NCBI GenBank assembly: GCA_031425695.1
Contig: JANPJV010000266.1
Coordinates: 1 to 14,718 of the forward strand
Direction: 5' to 3'
DNA length: 14,718 nt
DNA from: JANPJV01 sp031425695
Lineage (GTDB): Bacteria; Pseudomonadota; Gammaproteobacteria; Xanthomonadales; SZUA-5
Positions 6,970 to 14,664 of the stretch are shown piece by piece. Position numbers and translations under genes: made by a program. Numbering within the stretch: the first letter of the stretch is position 1; each line of letters starts with the position of its first letter. The notes under the pieces are model-generated. The model made no database searches. It was not told the origin of the DNA and saw only the letters and a program-made list of their open reading frames with translations.

Positions 6970-9345
6970 ATGCTCCGAGCACTTCTGGCAGGGATCCTGG
7001 TGTTCGGCGGCATGGCTGCGGGTGCGGTCGAGCTGGCGCCGAGCACGCAGGTTCCCGAGACCAGCGGACCGTGGGTGGTGCGCGCGTACTTCAACGAGAA
7101 GACGCAGCTGCAGGAACTGACGCGGCGCACGGCGCCGTGGGAAGTTCGCCACGACCAGGGTTATGCGGTGGTCGAGGTGCCCAATCGTTTCGAGTATTCG
7201 CGCTTGGTCGCCAGCGGCTTCCGCGTCAGCATCGACCCGGCGCTGACCGCCCTGCTGGCTAATCCAGAAAACGGTCGCAGCGTCCCTGGGTTCGCGTGTT
7301 ATCGCACCGTCGAAGAGACCACCGCGTCGATGCAGTCATTGGTCGCGGCGCACCCGACGCTGGCCACGCTCGTCGATATCGGTGACTCGTGGAACCGGCA
7401 ACATGTGCCGACGACCGGCTACGACCTCAACGTGCTGAAATTGACCAATGCTGCGGTTCCCGGCCCCAAGCCGCGGGTCTTCATCATGGGTGCAATCCAT
7501 GCGCGCGAATACACCACCGCGGAAACCACGATTCGCTTTGCCGAGAGTCTGGTCGCGCGCTATCCGAATGATGCCGATGTGCGCTGGATGCTCGACCACC
7601 ACGAGTTGCACATCCTGCCGCATGCGAATCCCGACGGCCGCAAGAAGGCCGAGCTCGGCCAGTTCTGGCGCAAGAATCTCAACGAATCCTATTGCGGCGT
7701 CACCAGCAACAGCCGCGGTGCCGATCTCAATCGGAACTTCCCGTTCGAGTGGGGCGCGCACGGCGGTTCGAGTGGCGAGCCCTGCAATGACACCTTCCGC
7801 GGCGCTGGTGCGGCGTCGGAGCCGGAAACCGCGGCCGTGGTGAGTTACTTGCGGCAGATCTTTCCAGATGTGCGGCCGCCGGACGCCAGCACCCCGGCGC
7901 CAGCCGACACGCCGGGCGTGTTCATTGATCTCCACAGCTACGGCCGCCTGGTGCTATGGCCCTGGGGGTTCAGCGAGAACCCTGCGCCAAACGGCACGGC
8001 ATTGGCCACGCTGGGTCGCCGGTTGGCCTGGTTCAACGAATACACGCCGCAACAATCGGTCTCGTTGTACGTCACCGACGGTACCACCAAGGACTTCGTC
8101 TACGGCGATCTCGGTGTCGCCAGCTACAGCTTCGAGCTTGGCACGGCCTTCTTCGAGCAATGTTCGGATTTCGAACAGCAACAGCTGCCGGACAATCTGC
8201 GCGCGCTCGAATACCTGCTGCGCGTTGCCCGCAAGCCGTACCAGGAGCCGGCCGGGCCGACGATCAGCGACATCGCCAGCGCGCCGGTCGAGGTGGGCGA
8301 GACGATCCGCATCGTCGCCACCGCCAGCGACCAGGACTTCAATCAGTCTAACGGCGTCGAAACGGTGCAGGCCGTGGTCAAGGTCGATGCCTTCGTCGAG
8401 CAGCTGCCGTGGTCGCCGCTGTCGACCATTGACGCGCTGGCGATGCCGCTCGACGGCAGCTTCGATTCCGCGCGCGAAACGGTGCTGGTCGAGATTCCGG
8501 GATCGTCACGCCCGGTCGGGCGCTACAGCGTCTTCCTGCGCGCTCGCGACAGCGTCAACGGCCCGCCAGCCGCGCGCTTCGTGGACGTGGTCGCGGCCGG
8601 CAGCACGGCCCTGTTGCGCGGCAGCGTGCGCGACTCGGTCACGCTGCAGCCCCTCGCGCCGCCGGCGCTGCTGAAGCTCGGCGGCCACGCGACGGCGAGC
8701 ATCCCGCTGCAGGCGAGCGCGTATCGCATGCGTGCAGCCAGCGGCAGCTACACGCTGGAGGTGAGCGCCGAAGGCTACGCGCCCAAGAGCATCGCCGGCC
8801 TCACGCTGACGGCGCCAGCCACCCAGGTGCTCGATCTGGTGCTCGATCCGCTCTGCGATGTCTTCAACGATGCCGCCGTCGATCTGGGTAATTTCAGCGC
8901 ACAAGGGGCGTGGGCGGCGAGCACCAATCGGTTCGTCAGCGCGCCGAGCTCGTTCACCGAATCCCCGAGCGGCAATTACGGCAACAACGCCAACCTGGCG
9001 CTGACCTCGGTGCCGCTCGACCTGCGCGACGCGCATGGCCTCGAGCTGCACTTCAAATCCTTCTGTGACACTGAGGCGAGCTGGGACTTCGGGCGCGTCG
9101 AGGTCACCACCAATGGCAGCAACTGGACGCAGATCTGGTCGTGCAATGCCAACGCGACGTGGCAGGACGTGGCGCTGCCGCTCCCGCAACTCACCGACGC
9201 GGCGAATGCACGCATCCGCTTCCGCTTCACCTCCGACGGCAGCCAGGTGCGCGATGGCTGGAGCGTCGACGACATCAAGATCCGCGGCGCCGGCGCCGTA
9301 TGTGGCAGCTTGCCGGCACTGTTGCACGCTGACGGCTTCGAATAG
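6970..9345 (+). CDS. Secreted M14 zinc carboxypeptidase with C-terminal beta domains
   Basis: A 791-aa exported metallopeptidase expected to remove C-terminal residues from peptides. Residues 1-19 form a signal peptide (MLRALLAGILVFGGMAAGA, likely cleaved after AGA). Residues 20-100 are an N-terminal segment. The M14 domain spans about 105-420, with zinc ligands H177 and E180 (IHARE) and H322 (DLHSYGRLVLWPWG), substrate-binding N254/R255 in DLNRNF, and catalytic E389 in YSFELG. Next come an Ig-like segment (about 430-545), a carboxypeptidase-regulatory-like fold (about 548-625) and a jelly-roll/MAM-like domain (about 630-775, ending GWSVDDIKIRG). The protein finishes PALLHADGFE, with no membrane helix or LPXTG. 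ATG 6970 is chosen because the signal peptide begins there; an upstream TTG at 6913 would bury it. No strong Shine-Dalgarno is visible. The substrate is unknown. Confidence 0.93.
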   Translation: MLRALLAGILVFGGMAAGAVELAPSTQVPETSGPWVVRAYFNEKTQLQELTRRTAPWEVRHDQGYAVVEVPNRFEYSRLVASGFRVSIDPALTALLANPENGRSVPGFACYRTVEETTASMQSLVAAHPTLATLVDIGDSWNRQHVPTTGYDLNVLKLTNAAVPGPKPRVFIMGAIHAREYTTAETTIRFAESLVARYPNDADVRWMLDHHELHILPHANPDGRKKAELGQFWRKNLNESYCGVTSNSRGADLNRNFPFEWGAHGGSSGEPCNDTFRGAGAASEPETAAVVSYLRQIFPDVRPPDASTPAPADTPGVFIDLHSYGRLVLWPWGFSENPAPNGTALATLGRRLAWFNEYTPQQSVSLYVTDGTTKDFVYGDLGVASYSFELGTAFFEQCSDFEQQQLPDNLRALEYLLRVARKPYQEPAGPTISDIASAPVEVGETIRIVATASDQDFNQSNGVETVQAVVKVDAFVEQLPWSPLSTIDALAMPLDGSFDSARETVLVEIPGSSRPVGRYSVFLRARDSVNGPPAARFVDVVAAGSTALLRGSVRDSVTLQPLAPPALLKLGGHATASIPLQASAYRMRAASGSYTLEVSAEGYAPKSIAGLTLTAPATQVLDLVLDPLCDVFNDAAVDLGNFSAQGAWAASTNRFVSAPSSFTESPSGNYGNNANLALTSVPLDLRDAHGLELHFKSFCDTEASWDFGRVEVTTNGSNWTQIWSCNANATWQDVALPLPQLTDAANARIRFRFTSDGSQVRDGWSVDDIKIRGAGAVCGSLPALLHADGFE

Positions 9346-9696
9346 CGCCTGCCCGAGGTCCCGAAGCTGAGCAAAGCCAAGCCATCCACAGATGACACAG
9401 ATGAAAACCAGGCAGAAGCGGATAAGAGCGGATGAAAGCGGGTTGGATCAGTGCCCGACTGGCTGTCTTGATTGCGAATAGCCAGCAGAGCATGTCTCTG
9501 CAGCAACGCGCGATGCGGATGGGAGCGGGAATTCCAAGGGAGAATCCGCTCTCATCCGCTCTTATCCGCACTTTCTTGGTTTTCATCTGTGTCATCTGTG
9601 GATGGCTTTGCCTCTTTTCTTCCTGACGCACCGCGGCGTACGTTGCATTAAAATGACCATCCAGCGCGAAAGCTGGCGTACCTGGAGCGGCACCGC
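9346..9696. other. 351-base intergenic region holding a long inverted repeat
   Basis: The stretch between the carboxypeptidase stop and the dxs start contains the long inverted-repeat element described separately (9371-9611). After it come about 85 bases leading to dxs. That leader has a weak promoter-like pair, CTGACG at 9623-9628 and CATTAA at 9646-9651 spaced 17 bases, matching consensus poorly. No gene of convincing length is present. Confidence 0.6.
9371..9611. repeat. Long inverted-repeat element, about 240 bases, MITE-like
   Basis: The outer arms 9381-9410 and 9577-9606 are perfect 30-base inverted repeats; their sequence includes CCACAGATGACACAGATG. Inner arms 9418-9441 and 9546-9569 match at 23 of 24 positions and contain a tandem GCGGATAAGAGCGGATGA motif. 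A further GCAAAGCCA/TGGCTTTGC pair lies at the outer edge. The central 104 bases are not symmetrical. There is no transposase reading frame and I see no clear target-site duplication. As RNA it would form a hairpin with a stem of about 55 base pairs. Confidence 0.88.
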
Positions 9697-11601
9697 TTGC
9701 TGAACCCAAATCTTCTCGAAGCCATCGCTTCCCCGGCCGACCTGCGTCGGCTTGGGCGCGAGGCATTGCCCGGGCTCGCGATCGAGCTGCGCCAGTTCGT
9801 GCTCGACGCGGTCTCGCAGACAGGTGGTCACCTGTCGTCGAACCTCGGCACGGTGGAGCTCACCATCGCGCTGCACTATGTGTTCAACACCCCGGAAGAC
9901 CGGCTGATCTGGGACGTCGGCCACCAGAGCTATCCACACAAGATCCTGACCGGTCGCCGCGAAGGGATGTCGTCCCTGCGCCAGTACGGTGGCATCTCCG
10001 GTTTTCCGCGGCGCGAGGAAAGCGAGTACGACGCTTTCGGCACGGCGCACTCGAGCACGTCGATTTCGGCCGCGACCGGGATGGCGCTCGGCGCGATGCT
10101 CAAGAAAGAAGACCGCAAGGCAATTGCGGTGATCGGCGATGGCGCGATGAGCGCGGGCATGGCCTTCGAGGCCATGAACAACGCCGGCGTGCACAAGGGC
10201 CTGCCCTTGATCGTCGTTCTCAACGACAACGACATGTCGATCTCGCCAGCGGTCGGCGCGCTCAATCGCTACCTGGCGCGCCTGATGAGCGGCGAGTTCT
10301 ACGCGCATACCAAGAAAGGCCTGCGCGGCGTGCTGGCCATGGCGCCACCCCTGCTCGAGTTCGCACGTCGCTTCGAGGAGCATGCCAAGGGCATGGTGGT
10401 CCCGGCGACCATCTTCGAAGAATTTGGCTTCAACTACATCGGCCCAATCGACGGGCATGATCTCGAATCACTGGTGCCCACGCTCAAGAACATCCAGGCG
10501 CGCATCGAAGAAGGCGAGGGTCCGCAGTTCCTGCACGTGATCACGCGCAAGGGCCAGGGCTACAAGCTCGCCGAAGCGGATCCGGTGCTCTATCACGGGC
10601 CCGGACGCTTCAATCCGAGCGAAGGCATCCGCCCCGCCGCGAAGGCACCGAAGAAGACCTATACCCAGGTCTTCGGCGAATGGCTCTGCGACATGGCCGC
10701 GGCCGACAGCCGCCTGATTGGCATCACGCCGGCCATGCGCGAAGGCTCCGGGCTGGTCGAGTTTGAGAAGCAGTTCCCGGAACGCTATTTCGACGTCGGC
10801 ATCGCCGAACAGCACGCGGTCACCTTCGCCGCAGGGCTCGCCTGCGAGGGCTTGAAGCCGGTCGTCGCGATCTATTCGACCTTCCTGCAGCGCGGCTACG
10901 ACCAGCTCGTCCACGACGTTGCCCTGCAGAATTTGGCCGTGGTATTCGCGCTCGACCGCGCCGGCATCGTCGGCGCCGACGGCCCGACCCACTGCGGTGC
11001 CTATGACATCTCCTTCCTGCGCTGTATTCCCAACATGCTGGTGATGGCGCCCAGCGACGAACAGGAATGCCGGCAGCTGCTGTCTACCGCCTTTGCACAC
11101 GATGGCCCGGCCGCGGTGCGCTATCCGCGCGGCGCTGGTGCCGGCGTCGAGATCGTGCGCGACCTCTCGGTATTGCCAATCGGCAAGGGCGAGCTGCGTC
11201 GGCGCTCGCAGGCCGCAGTCGGTCGTCGCATCGCCATTCTCGCTTTCGGCTCCATGGTGCATCCGTCGCTCGCGGCCGCCGAACAGCTGGACGCGAGCGT
11301 GGCCAACATGCGCTTCATCAAGCCGCTGGACGTGGAACTGCTGGTGGAAATGGCGCGCACCCACGACGCGCTGGTGACGGTCGAAGAAGGCGCGCTCATG
11401 GGTGGTGCCGGTAGCGCCTGCCTGGAAGCGCTGAGCGCCGAAGGCATCGCCATCCACAGCCTGCTGCTCGGCCTGCCCGATGTGTTCGTCGAGCACGGCG
11501 ACCCCAGCCGCCTCCTCAGCCTCTGTGGTCTCGACGCCGAAGGCATCGAACGCTCGATCACCGCGCGCTTCAGTTTTCCGTTGAAGCAGAAGGCGGCGTA
11601 A
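9697..11601 (+). CDS. dxs: 1-deoxy-D-xylulose-5-phosphate synthase
   Basis: Thiamine-diphosphate enzyme that condenses pyruvate with glyceraldehyde 3-phosphate to give DXP, the first step of the MEP isoprenoid route and also a precursor for thiamine and pyridoxal phosphate. The product is 634 aa, close to the 620 aa of the E. coli enzyme. Visible landmarks are H45 in GGHLSSNLG, the diphosphate-binding GDGAMSAGMAFEAMNNAG beginning at G147, LNDNDMSI, the catalytic glutamate E371 in DVGIAEQHAVTF, DRAGIVGADGPTHCGAYD in the pyrimidine domain, and RYPRGAG. The C-terminal transketolase-like domain is complete. The start is TTG 9697, supported by GGAG at 9684-9687 nine bases upstream and by the family-typical N-terminus LLEAIASPADLRRL. 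A 16-codon frame at 9653-9703 overlaps this start. No partner MEP gene is adjacent. Confidence 0.97.
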   Translation: MLNPNLLEAIASPADLRRLGREALPGLAIELRQFVLDAVSQTGGHLSSNLGTVELTIALHYVFNTPEDRLIWDVGHQSYPHKILTGRREGMSSLRQYGGISGFPRREESEYDAFGTAHSSTSISAATGMALGAMLKKEDRKAIAVIGDGAMSAGMAFEAMNNAGVHKGLPLIVVLNDNDMSISPAVGALNRYLARLMSGEFYAHTKKGLRGVLAMAPPLLEFARRFEEHAKGMVVPATIFEEFGFNYIGPIDGHDLESLVPTLKNIQARIEEGEGPQFLHVITRKGQGYKLAEADPVLYHGPGRFNPSEGIRPAAKAPKKTYTQVFGEWLCDMAAADSRLIGITPAMREGSGLVEFEKQFPERYFDVGIAEQHAVTFAAGLACEGLKPVVAIYSTFLQRGYDQLVHDVALQNLAVVFALDRAGIVGADGPTHCGAYDISFLRCIPNMLVMAPSDEQECRQLLSTAFAHDGPAAVRYPRGAGAGVEIVRDLSVLPIGKGELRRRSQAAVGRRIAILAFGSMVHPSLAAAEQLDASVANMRFIKPLDVELLVEMARTHDALVTVEEGALMGGAGSACLEALSAEGIAIHSLLLGLPDVFVEHGDPSRLLSLCGLDAEGIERSITARFSFPLKQKAA

Positions 11602-11606
11602 GAGCG

Positions 11607-11631
11607 GGTTCTTGGTTGTTGGTTCTTGGTT
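11607..11631. repeat. Short direct repeat after dxs
   Basis: An 11-base direct repeat, GGTTCTTGGTT, occurs at 11607-11617 and 11621-11631 just after the dxs stop. It is low-complexity GT-rich sequence of unknown role, unlike the GC-rich coding sequence on either side. Confidence 0.6.
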
Positions 11632-11640
11632 ACAGCCTTT

Positions 11641-11675
11641 GTAGGTCATGTTGCTTGCGCAGCAAGCTACTTGAC
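11641..11675. repeat. GTAG-headed palindrome, possible bidirectional terminator
   Basis: GTAG at 11641-11644 is followed by 14-base arms, 11645-11658 and 11662-11675, pairing at 12 of 14 positions around a GCA loop; the inner GCTTGC/GCAAGC is perfect. It sits in the 89-base gap between convergent dxs and prmC, where it could end both transcripts. The GTAG head and overall form resemble single REP units. No U-tract directly follows, though TTTAATTTT occurs at 11690-11698, overlapping the prmC stop. Confidence 0.65.
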
Positions 11676-11690
11676 GGCTCTTGCGGTTCT

Positions 11691-12542
11691 TTAATTTTCG
11701 CGTTGCGGTAACAGCCGGCCGAGGGTCACCCGGTCTCGGCTTTCGAGATCCGGGCGCGTTTCGATTTCGCTGAAACCGGTGCTGCCCAGGATCTCGCGCA
11801 CCCCCGCGCCCTGCGACGATCCGTGCTCGAACAGCAGCCACGCCCCGGGCTTGAGCACCCGCCGCGCGGCCTGGCTGAGGCGCTCGATATCCTCCAGGCC
11901 ATGCGCGCCCGCCACCAGCGCCGAGCGCGGTTCATGGGCCAGGCCGCCGTCGCCAAGATGCGGATCGTCATCGCTGAGGTACGGCGGGTTGGATAGCAGC
12001 AGGTCGACACTGCGTTCGGCCAGCGCGCCGAGCCAGTCGCTGCGCAGGAAGTCGAGCTTGGCCCCGAGCAAACGGGCATTTTCCTTGGCGACCGTCATCG
12101 CAGCGGCGCTGCGCTCGATCGCGAGCACGCTGGCCTGCGGTCGCTCCAACGCAAAGCTCACCGCCAACGCACCACTGCCCGTGCCAGCGTCCACCACGCG
12201 CCCGCGGGCATCCGCCGGAAACAGCGAAAGCGCCGCCTCGAGCAGGCACTCGGTGTCGGGTCTTGGGATCAATACCGCTGGCGTGACCCGGAAACTGCGA
12301 GCGTAGAACTCGCGCTCGCCGGTCAGGTAGGCGTGCGGCTCACCGGTCGCACGGCGCAACCAGAGCTCGCGGAAGCGCGTGGCCACAGCCGGGTCGATCG
12401 GATCACGCGCATGCGCATACAACCATGCCCGAGTGCGCCCAATCACCCAGGCGAGCAGGATCTGCGCTTCCAGCGCGTCGAGCTGCGGTGCCTGCGCCTG
12501 CGCCCAGCCGAGCAGCGCCTCGACCGTCGCGGTATCAGCCAA
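11691..12542 (-). CDS. prmC: Release factor glutamine N5-methyltransferase
   Basis: Cytoplasmic SAM-dependent enzyme that methylates the glutamine of the GGQ motif in release factors RF1 and RF2, improving termination. At 283 aa it has normal length. The N-terminal helical domain leads into YLTGEREFY and IPRPDTE near 72-98. The SAM-binding loop VDAGTGSGALA is at 117-127, the acidic ribose-binding position is E143 in AIERS, and the catalytic NPPY is at 185-188. The start is a TTG at 12542 giving LADTATVEALL. No Shine-Dalgarno is evident, but the start lies 8 bases inside the end of the upstream membrane hydroxylase gene, so translation is probably coupled. In many bacteria prmC follows prfA; here it does not, and it converges with dxs. 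Confidence 0.95.
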   Translation of the reverse strand: MADTATVEALLGWAQAQAPQLDALEAQILLAWVIGRTRAWLYAHARDPIDPAVATRFRELWLRRATGEPHAYLTGEREFYARSFRVTPAVLIPRPDTECLLEAALSLFPADARGRVVDAGTGSGALAVSFALERPQASVLAIERSAAAMTVAKENARLLGAKLDFLRSDWLGALAERSVDLLLSNPPYLSDDDPHLGDGGLAHEPRSALVAGAHGLEDIERLSQAARRVLKPGAWLLFEHGSSQGAGVREILGSTGFSEIETRPDLESRDRVTLGRLLPQREN

Positions 12543-13845
12543 GGAAAGTGCCCACCCGGGCTGCCAGTGCCGTGGCGCGCGCGCGCGCCGGCGCCCAGGT
12601 CACGACCGCGAGCGCGCCCGCACTCGCCGCAGTGACCAGCAGGATCAATGCATTCGCAACGGGGCCGGGGGCATAGCCGCCGAACCAGTAGCCGCTCCCG
12701 ATGAGCGCGGACGCCGGAATGAGCAAACGGGCAAACTCGAGCGCCGCCGCCAGGCGGCGCGTGCTTCTCAACTCGCTCATGAGCATGCCGAGGTTGATGC
12801 TGGCTAGGCTGAGGTACAGCGCGTAGATCAGTTTGTCCTGCCAGCCGAGCCCCGCCGCCACCGCGATCAGGTGCACCAGTTGCACCGGTAGCAAGGCCGT
12901 CTGCAGCAGGCAATAGACACCAACGGCGGGGTTGACCGGGGTGTCGTGATGCTGGTGCCCTGCCAGGTCGAATTCAGCCCTGGGCACGCGCGCGCGCAGT
13001 TCTGCAGGCCGCCATCCCGGAGGCCGCAGCAGCAGTTGCGCACGATCGCCCCACCGGCGCATCGCCAAGGCGTCCTGCAGCAACATCCAGGGCGTGTGCA
13101 GGTTGACCCACAACGGGTTCCAGCTCCTGACTGGCGCGCGGGTGCCGTAGCGCACCGGATCGTCGTCGCGCTCCGCCTCGAAGGTGCCGAAGAGGCGGTC
13201 CCACAGCATCAGGATGCCGCCGTAGTTCTTGTCCAGATAGCGGTCGTTGACGCCGTGGTGCACCCGATGATTGGACGGCGCGCCGAACCAGCGATCGAAC
13301 CAGCCCAGGCGGCCGATGTGCTCGGTGTGGATCCAGAACTGGTAGAGCAGGTTCACAAGGCTGGCGACCGCATAGACAACCGGTGGCACGCCGAGCACGG
13401 CAAGCGGCAGCGCGAAGATCCACGTCCACAGGTGCATGCTGGCCGAGGGTACGCGCAGGGCCGTGGACAGGTTGAAGCGGTCGCTGGAATGGTGCACCAC
13501 GTGCGAGGCCCACAGCAGATTGAGCTCGTGGCCCATGCGGTGTTGCCAGTAGTACGTGAAGTCGTAGAGCAGCAGGCCCATTACCCAGGTCCACGGGCTC
13601 GCGGTGTCCCAGGCGCCGAGCGCGAAGGCCTCGTAGGCCAGCGTGTAGATGGCGATGCGCAGCACCAGCGCGATCACCCCGAGCGCGCTCATCATCACCG
13701 ACACGCCGAGGCTGGTGACCGTGTCCTTGAGCTCGTAGTGACCGAGGCCAAGCGCGCGACAGATGGCGTAGTCGATGAAAACGCACAGATAGAAGAACGG
13801 CAGCACGATGACTGCAATCAGCGCATTGGCACTTATGGAGCTCAT
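12535..13845 (-). CDS. Membrane di-iron hydroxylase, sterol desaturase/fatty acid hydroxylase superfamily, AGMO-like
   Basis: Integral membrane protein of 436 aa. The three histidine clusters that bind the two iron atoms are present: HRMGH at 102-106, HVVHH at 115-119 and HRVHH at 193-197, with an extra conserved H173 in WIHTEHIG. The surrounding sequence (NLSTALR, NLLYQFWIHT, LDKNYGGILMLWDRLFGTF) resembles bacterial relatives of alkylglycerol monooxygenase more than beta-carotene hydroxylases. Hydrophobic segments lie near 8-28, 48-70, 86-100 and 140-168, then a second set at about 308-332, 338-358, 370-385 and 395-418. That C-terminal half, about 240 residues after the last His cluster, is a hydrophobic extension beyond the catalytic core. 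The substrate is not predictable from sequence. ATG 13845 is the only good start; the ribosome site is weak. The 3' end overlaps the prmC start. Confidence 0.92.
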   Translation of the reverse strand: MSSISANALIAVIVLPFFYLCVFIDYAICRALGLGHYELKDTVTSLGVSVMMSALGVIALVLRIAIYTLAYEAFALGAWDTASPWTWVMGLLLYDFTYYWQHRMGHELNLLWASHVVHHSSDRFNLSTALRVPSASMHLWTWIFALPLAVLGVPPVVYAVASLVNLLYQFWIHTEHIGRLGWFDRWFGAPSNHRVHHGVNDRYLDKNYGGILMLWDRLFGTFEAERDDDPVRYGTRAPVRSWNPLWVNLHTPWMLLQDALAMRRWGDRAQLLLRPPGWRPAELRARVPRAEFDLAGHQHHDTPVNPAVGVYCLLQTALLPVQLVHLIAVAAGLGWQDKLIYALYLSLASINLGMLMSELRSTRRLAAALEFARLLIPASALIGSGYWFGGYAPGPVANALILLVTAASAGALAVVTWAPARARATALAARVGTFLG

Positions 13846-13948
13846 CGCAGGGCTTTCGCAGATCTGAAGTCACAGCCTCGGTGAGGGATAGGATAAGCCC
13901 GCAGCGCCACCGCAGAAGTGGTGGAGTGCGCGCCCTGAATCGATCATC
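13846..13948. promoter_or_regulatory. Divergent promoter gap between hydroxylase and GNAT genes
   Basis: This 103-base gap lies between two outward-reading genes, so both promoters are expected here. No convincing -35/-10 pair or operator palindrome stands out. The call rests on position only. Confidence 0.35.
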
Positions 13949-14644
13949 ATGGCAACCATGAGCGAACTCCCACTGCGTGCCTGGCAACCGCGAGCGCTAC
14001 CCGAACGGCGTCCTCTCGAAGGCCGCTACTGCCGGCTCGAGCCCTTCGAGGCCGAGCGCCACGGTGAAGATCTGTTTGCCGCGTCGACCGCGCCAGGGAT
14101 GGAGCAGCGCGTTCGCTATCTCACGGATGCGCCAAAGGATCGCCATCAATTCGTGGCCTGGATGGCACGCGAGCGCAAGCGCGACGACGCCATGTTCTTT
14201 GCCGTGGTCGATACCGCAACCGGCCGCTGCGAAGGTCGCCAGGCCTTCATGCGGATGGTCCCCGAGCACGGCAGCATCGAAATCGGCGCCATCCTCTGGG
14301 GCTCGGCCATCGCGCGTACGCGCGTCACGACCGAAGCCTTCTACCTGTTCGCGCACCATGTCTTCGACACTCTCGGCTTTCGACGCCTGGAATGGAAGTG
14401 CGACTCGCGCAACGAGGCCTCGCGGCGCGCCGCGGACCGCTTCGGCTTCCAGTTCGAAGGCATCTTCCGCCAGCACATGGTGGTGCACGGCGAGAACCGC
14501 GACAGCACCTGGTATTCGCTCATCGACGGCGACTGGAAGTCCCTGCGCGGCGCCTACGAACGTTGGCTGGCGCCGACCAATTTCGACGCCCACGGCAAGC
14601 AACTACAGACCCTGAAGCAGATGCGCAGCGCGCACGCGCGCTAG
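13949..14644 (+). CDS. GNAT-family N-acetyltransferase, RimJ/RimL-like
   Basis: A 231-aa predicted acetyl-CoA-dependent acyltransferase, likely cytoplasmic. After an N-terminal strand region (PLEGRYCRLEPFEAERHGEDLFAAS), the acetyl-CoA-binding part follows as IGAILWGSAIARTRVTTEAFYLFAHHVF. Next come the conserved RLEWKCDSRNEASRRAADRFGFQFEGIFRQHMVV segment and the terminal GDWKSLRGAYERWL typical of this subgroup. The acceptor could be a protein N-terminus or a small molecule and cannot be told from sequence. A second ATG at 13958 (MSELPLRAW) is an equally possible start; neither has a clear Shine-Dalgarno. The gene is divergent from the hydroxylase and followed within 25 bases by a REP element. 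Confidence 0.92.
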   Translation: MATMSELPLRAWQPRALPERRPLEGRYCRLEPFEAERHGEDLFAASTAPGMEQRVRYLTDAPKDRHQFVAWMARERKRDDAMFFAVVDTATGRCEGRQAFMRMVPEHGSIEIGAILWGSAIARTRVTTEAFYLFAHHVFDTLGFRRLEWKCDSRNEASRRAADRFGFQFEGIFRQHMVVHGENRDSTWYSLIDGDWKSLRGAYERWLAPTNFDAHGKQLQTLKQMRSAHAR

Positions 14645-14664
14645 CGAATGGCGGCTGGCGCGGA

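Noticed and set aside
9432..9626. 64-codon frame inside the long inverted-repeat element
   Set aside because: The sequence is generated by the repeat arms, with no ribosome site and no resemblance to a transposase.
10468..11841. 457-codon minus-strand open frame over dxs and the convergent gap
   Set aside because: It covers the catalytic part of dxs in antisense and runs through the hairpin and the end of prmC. There is no domain and no start context, so it is a codon-bias shadow.
12946..13884. 312-codon plus-strand open frame over the membrane hydroxylase gene
   Set aside because: It is antisense to a protein with intact histidine clusters and has a low-complexity His/Gln/Arg/Val composition.
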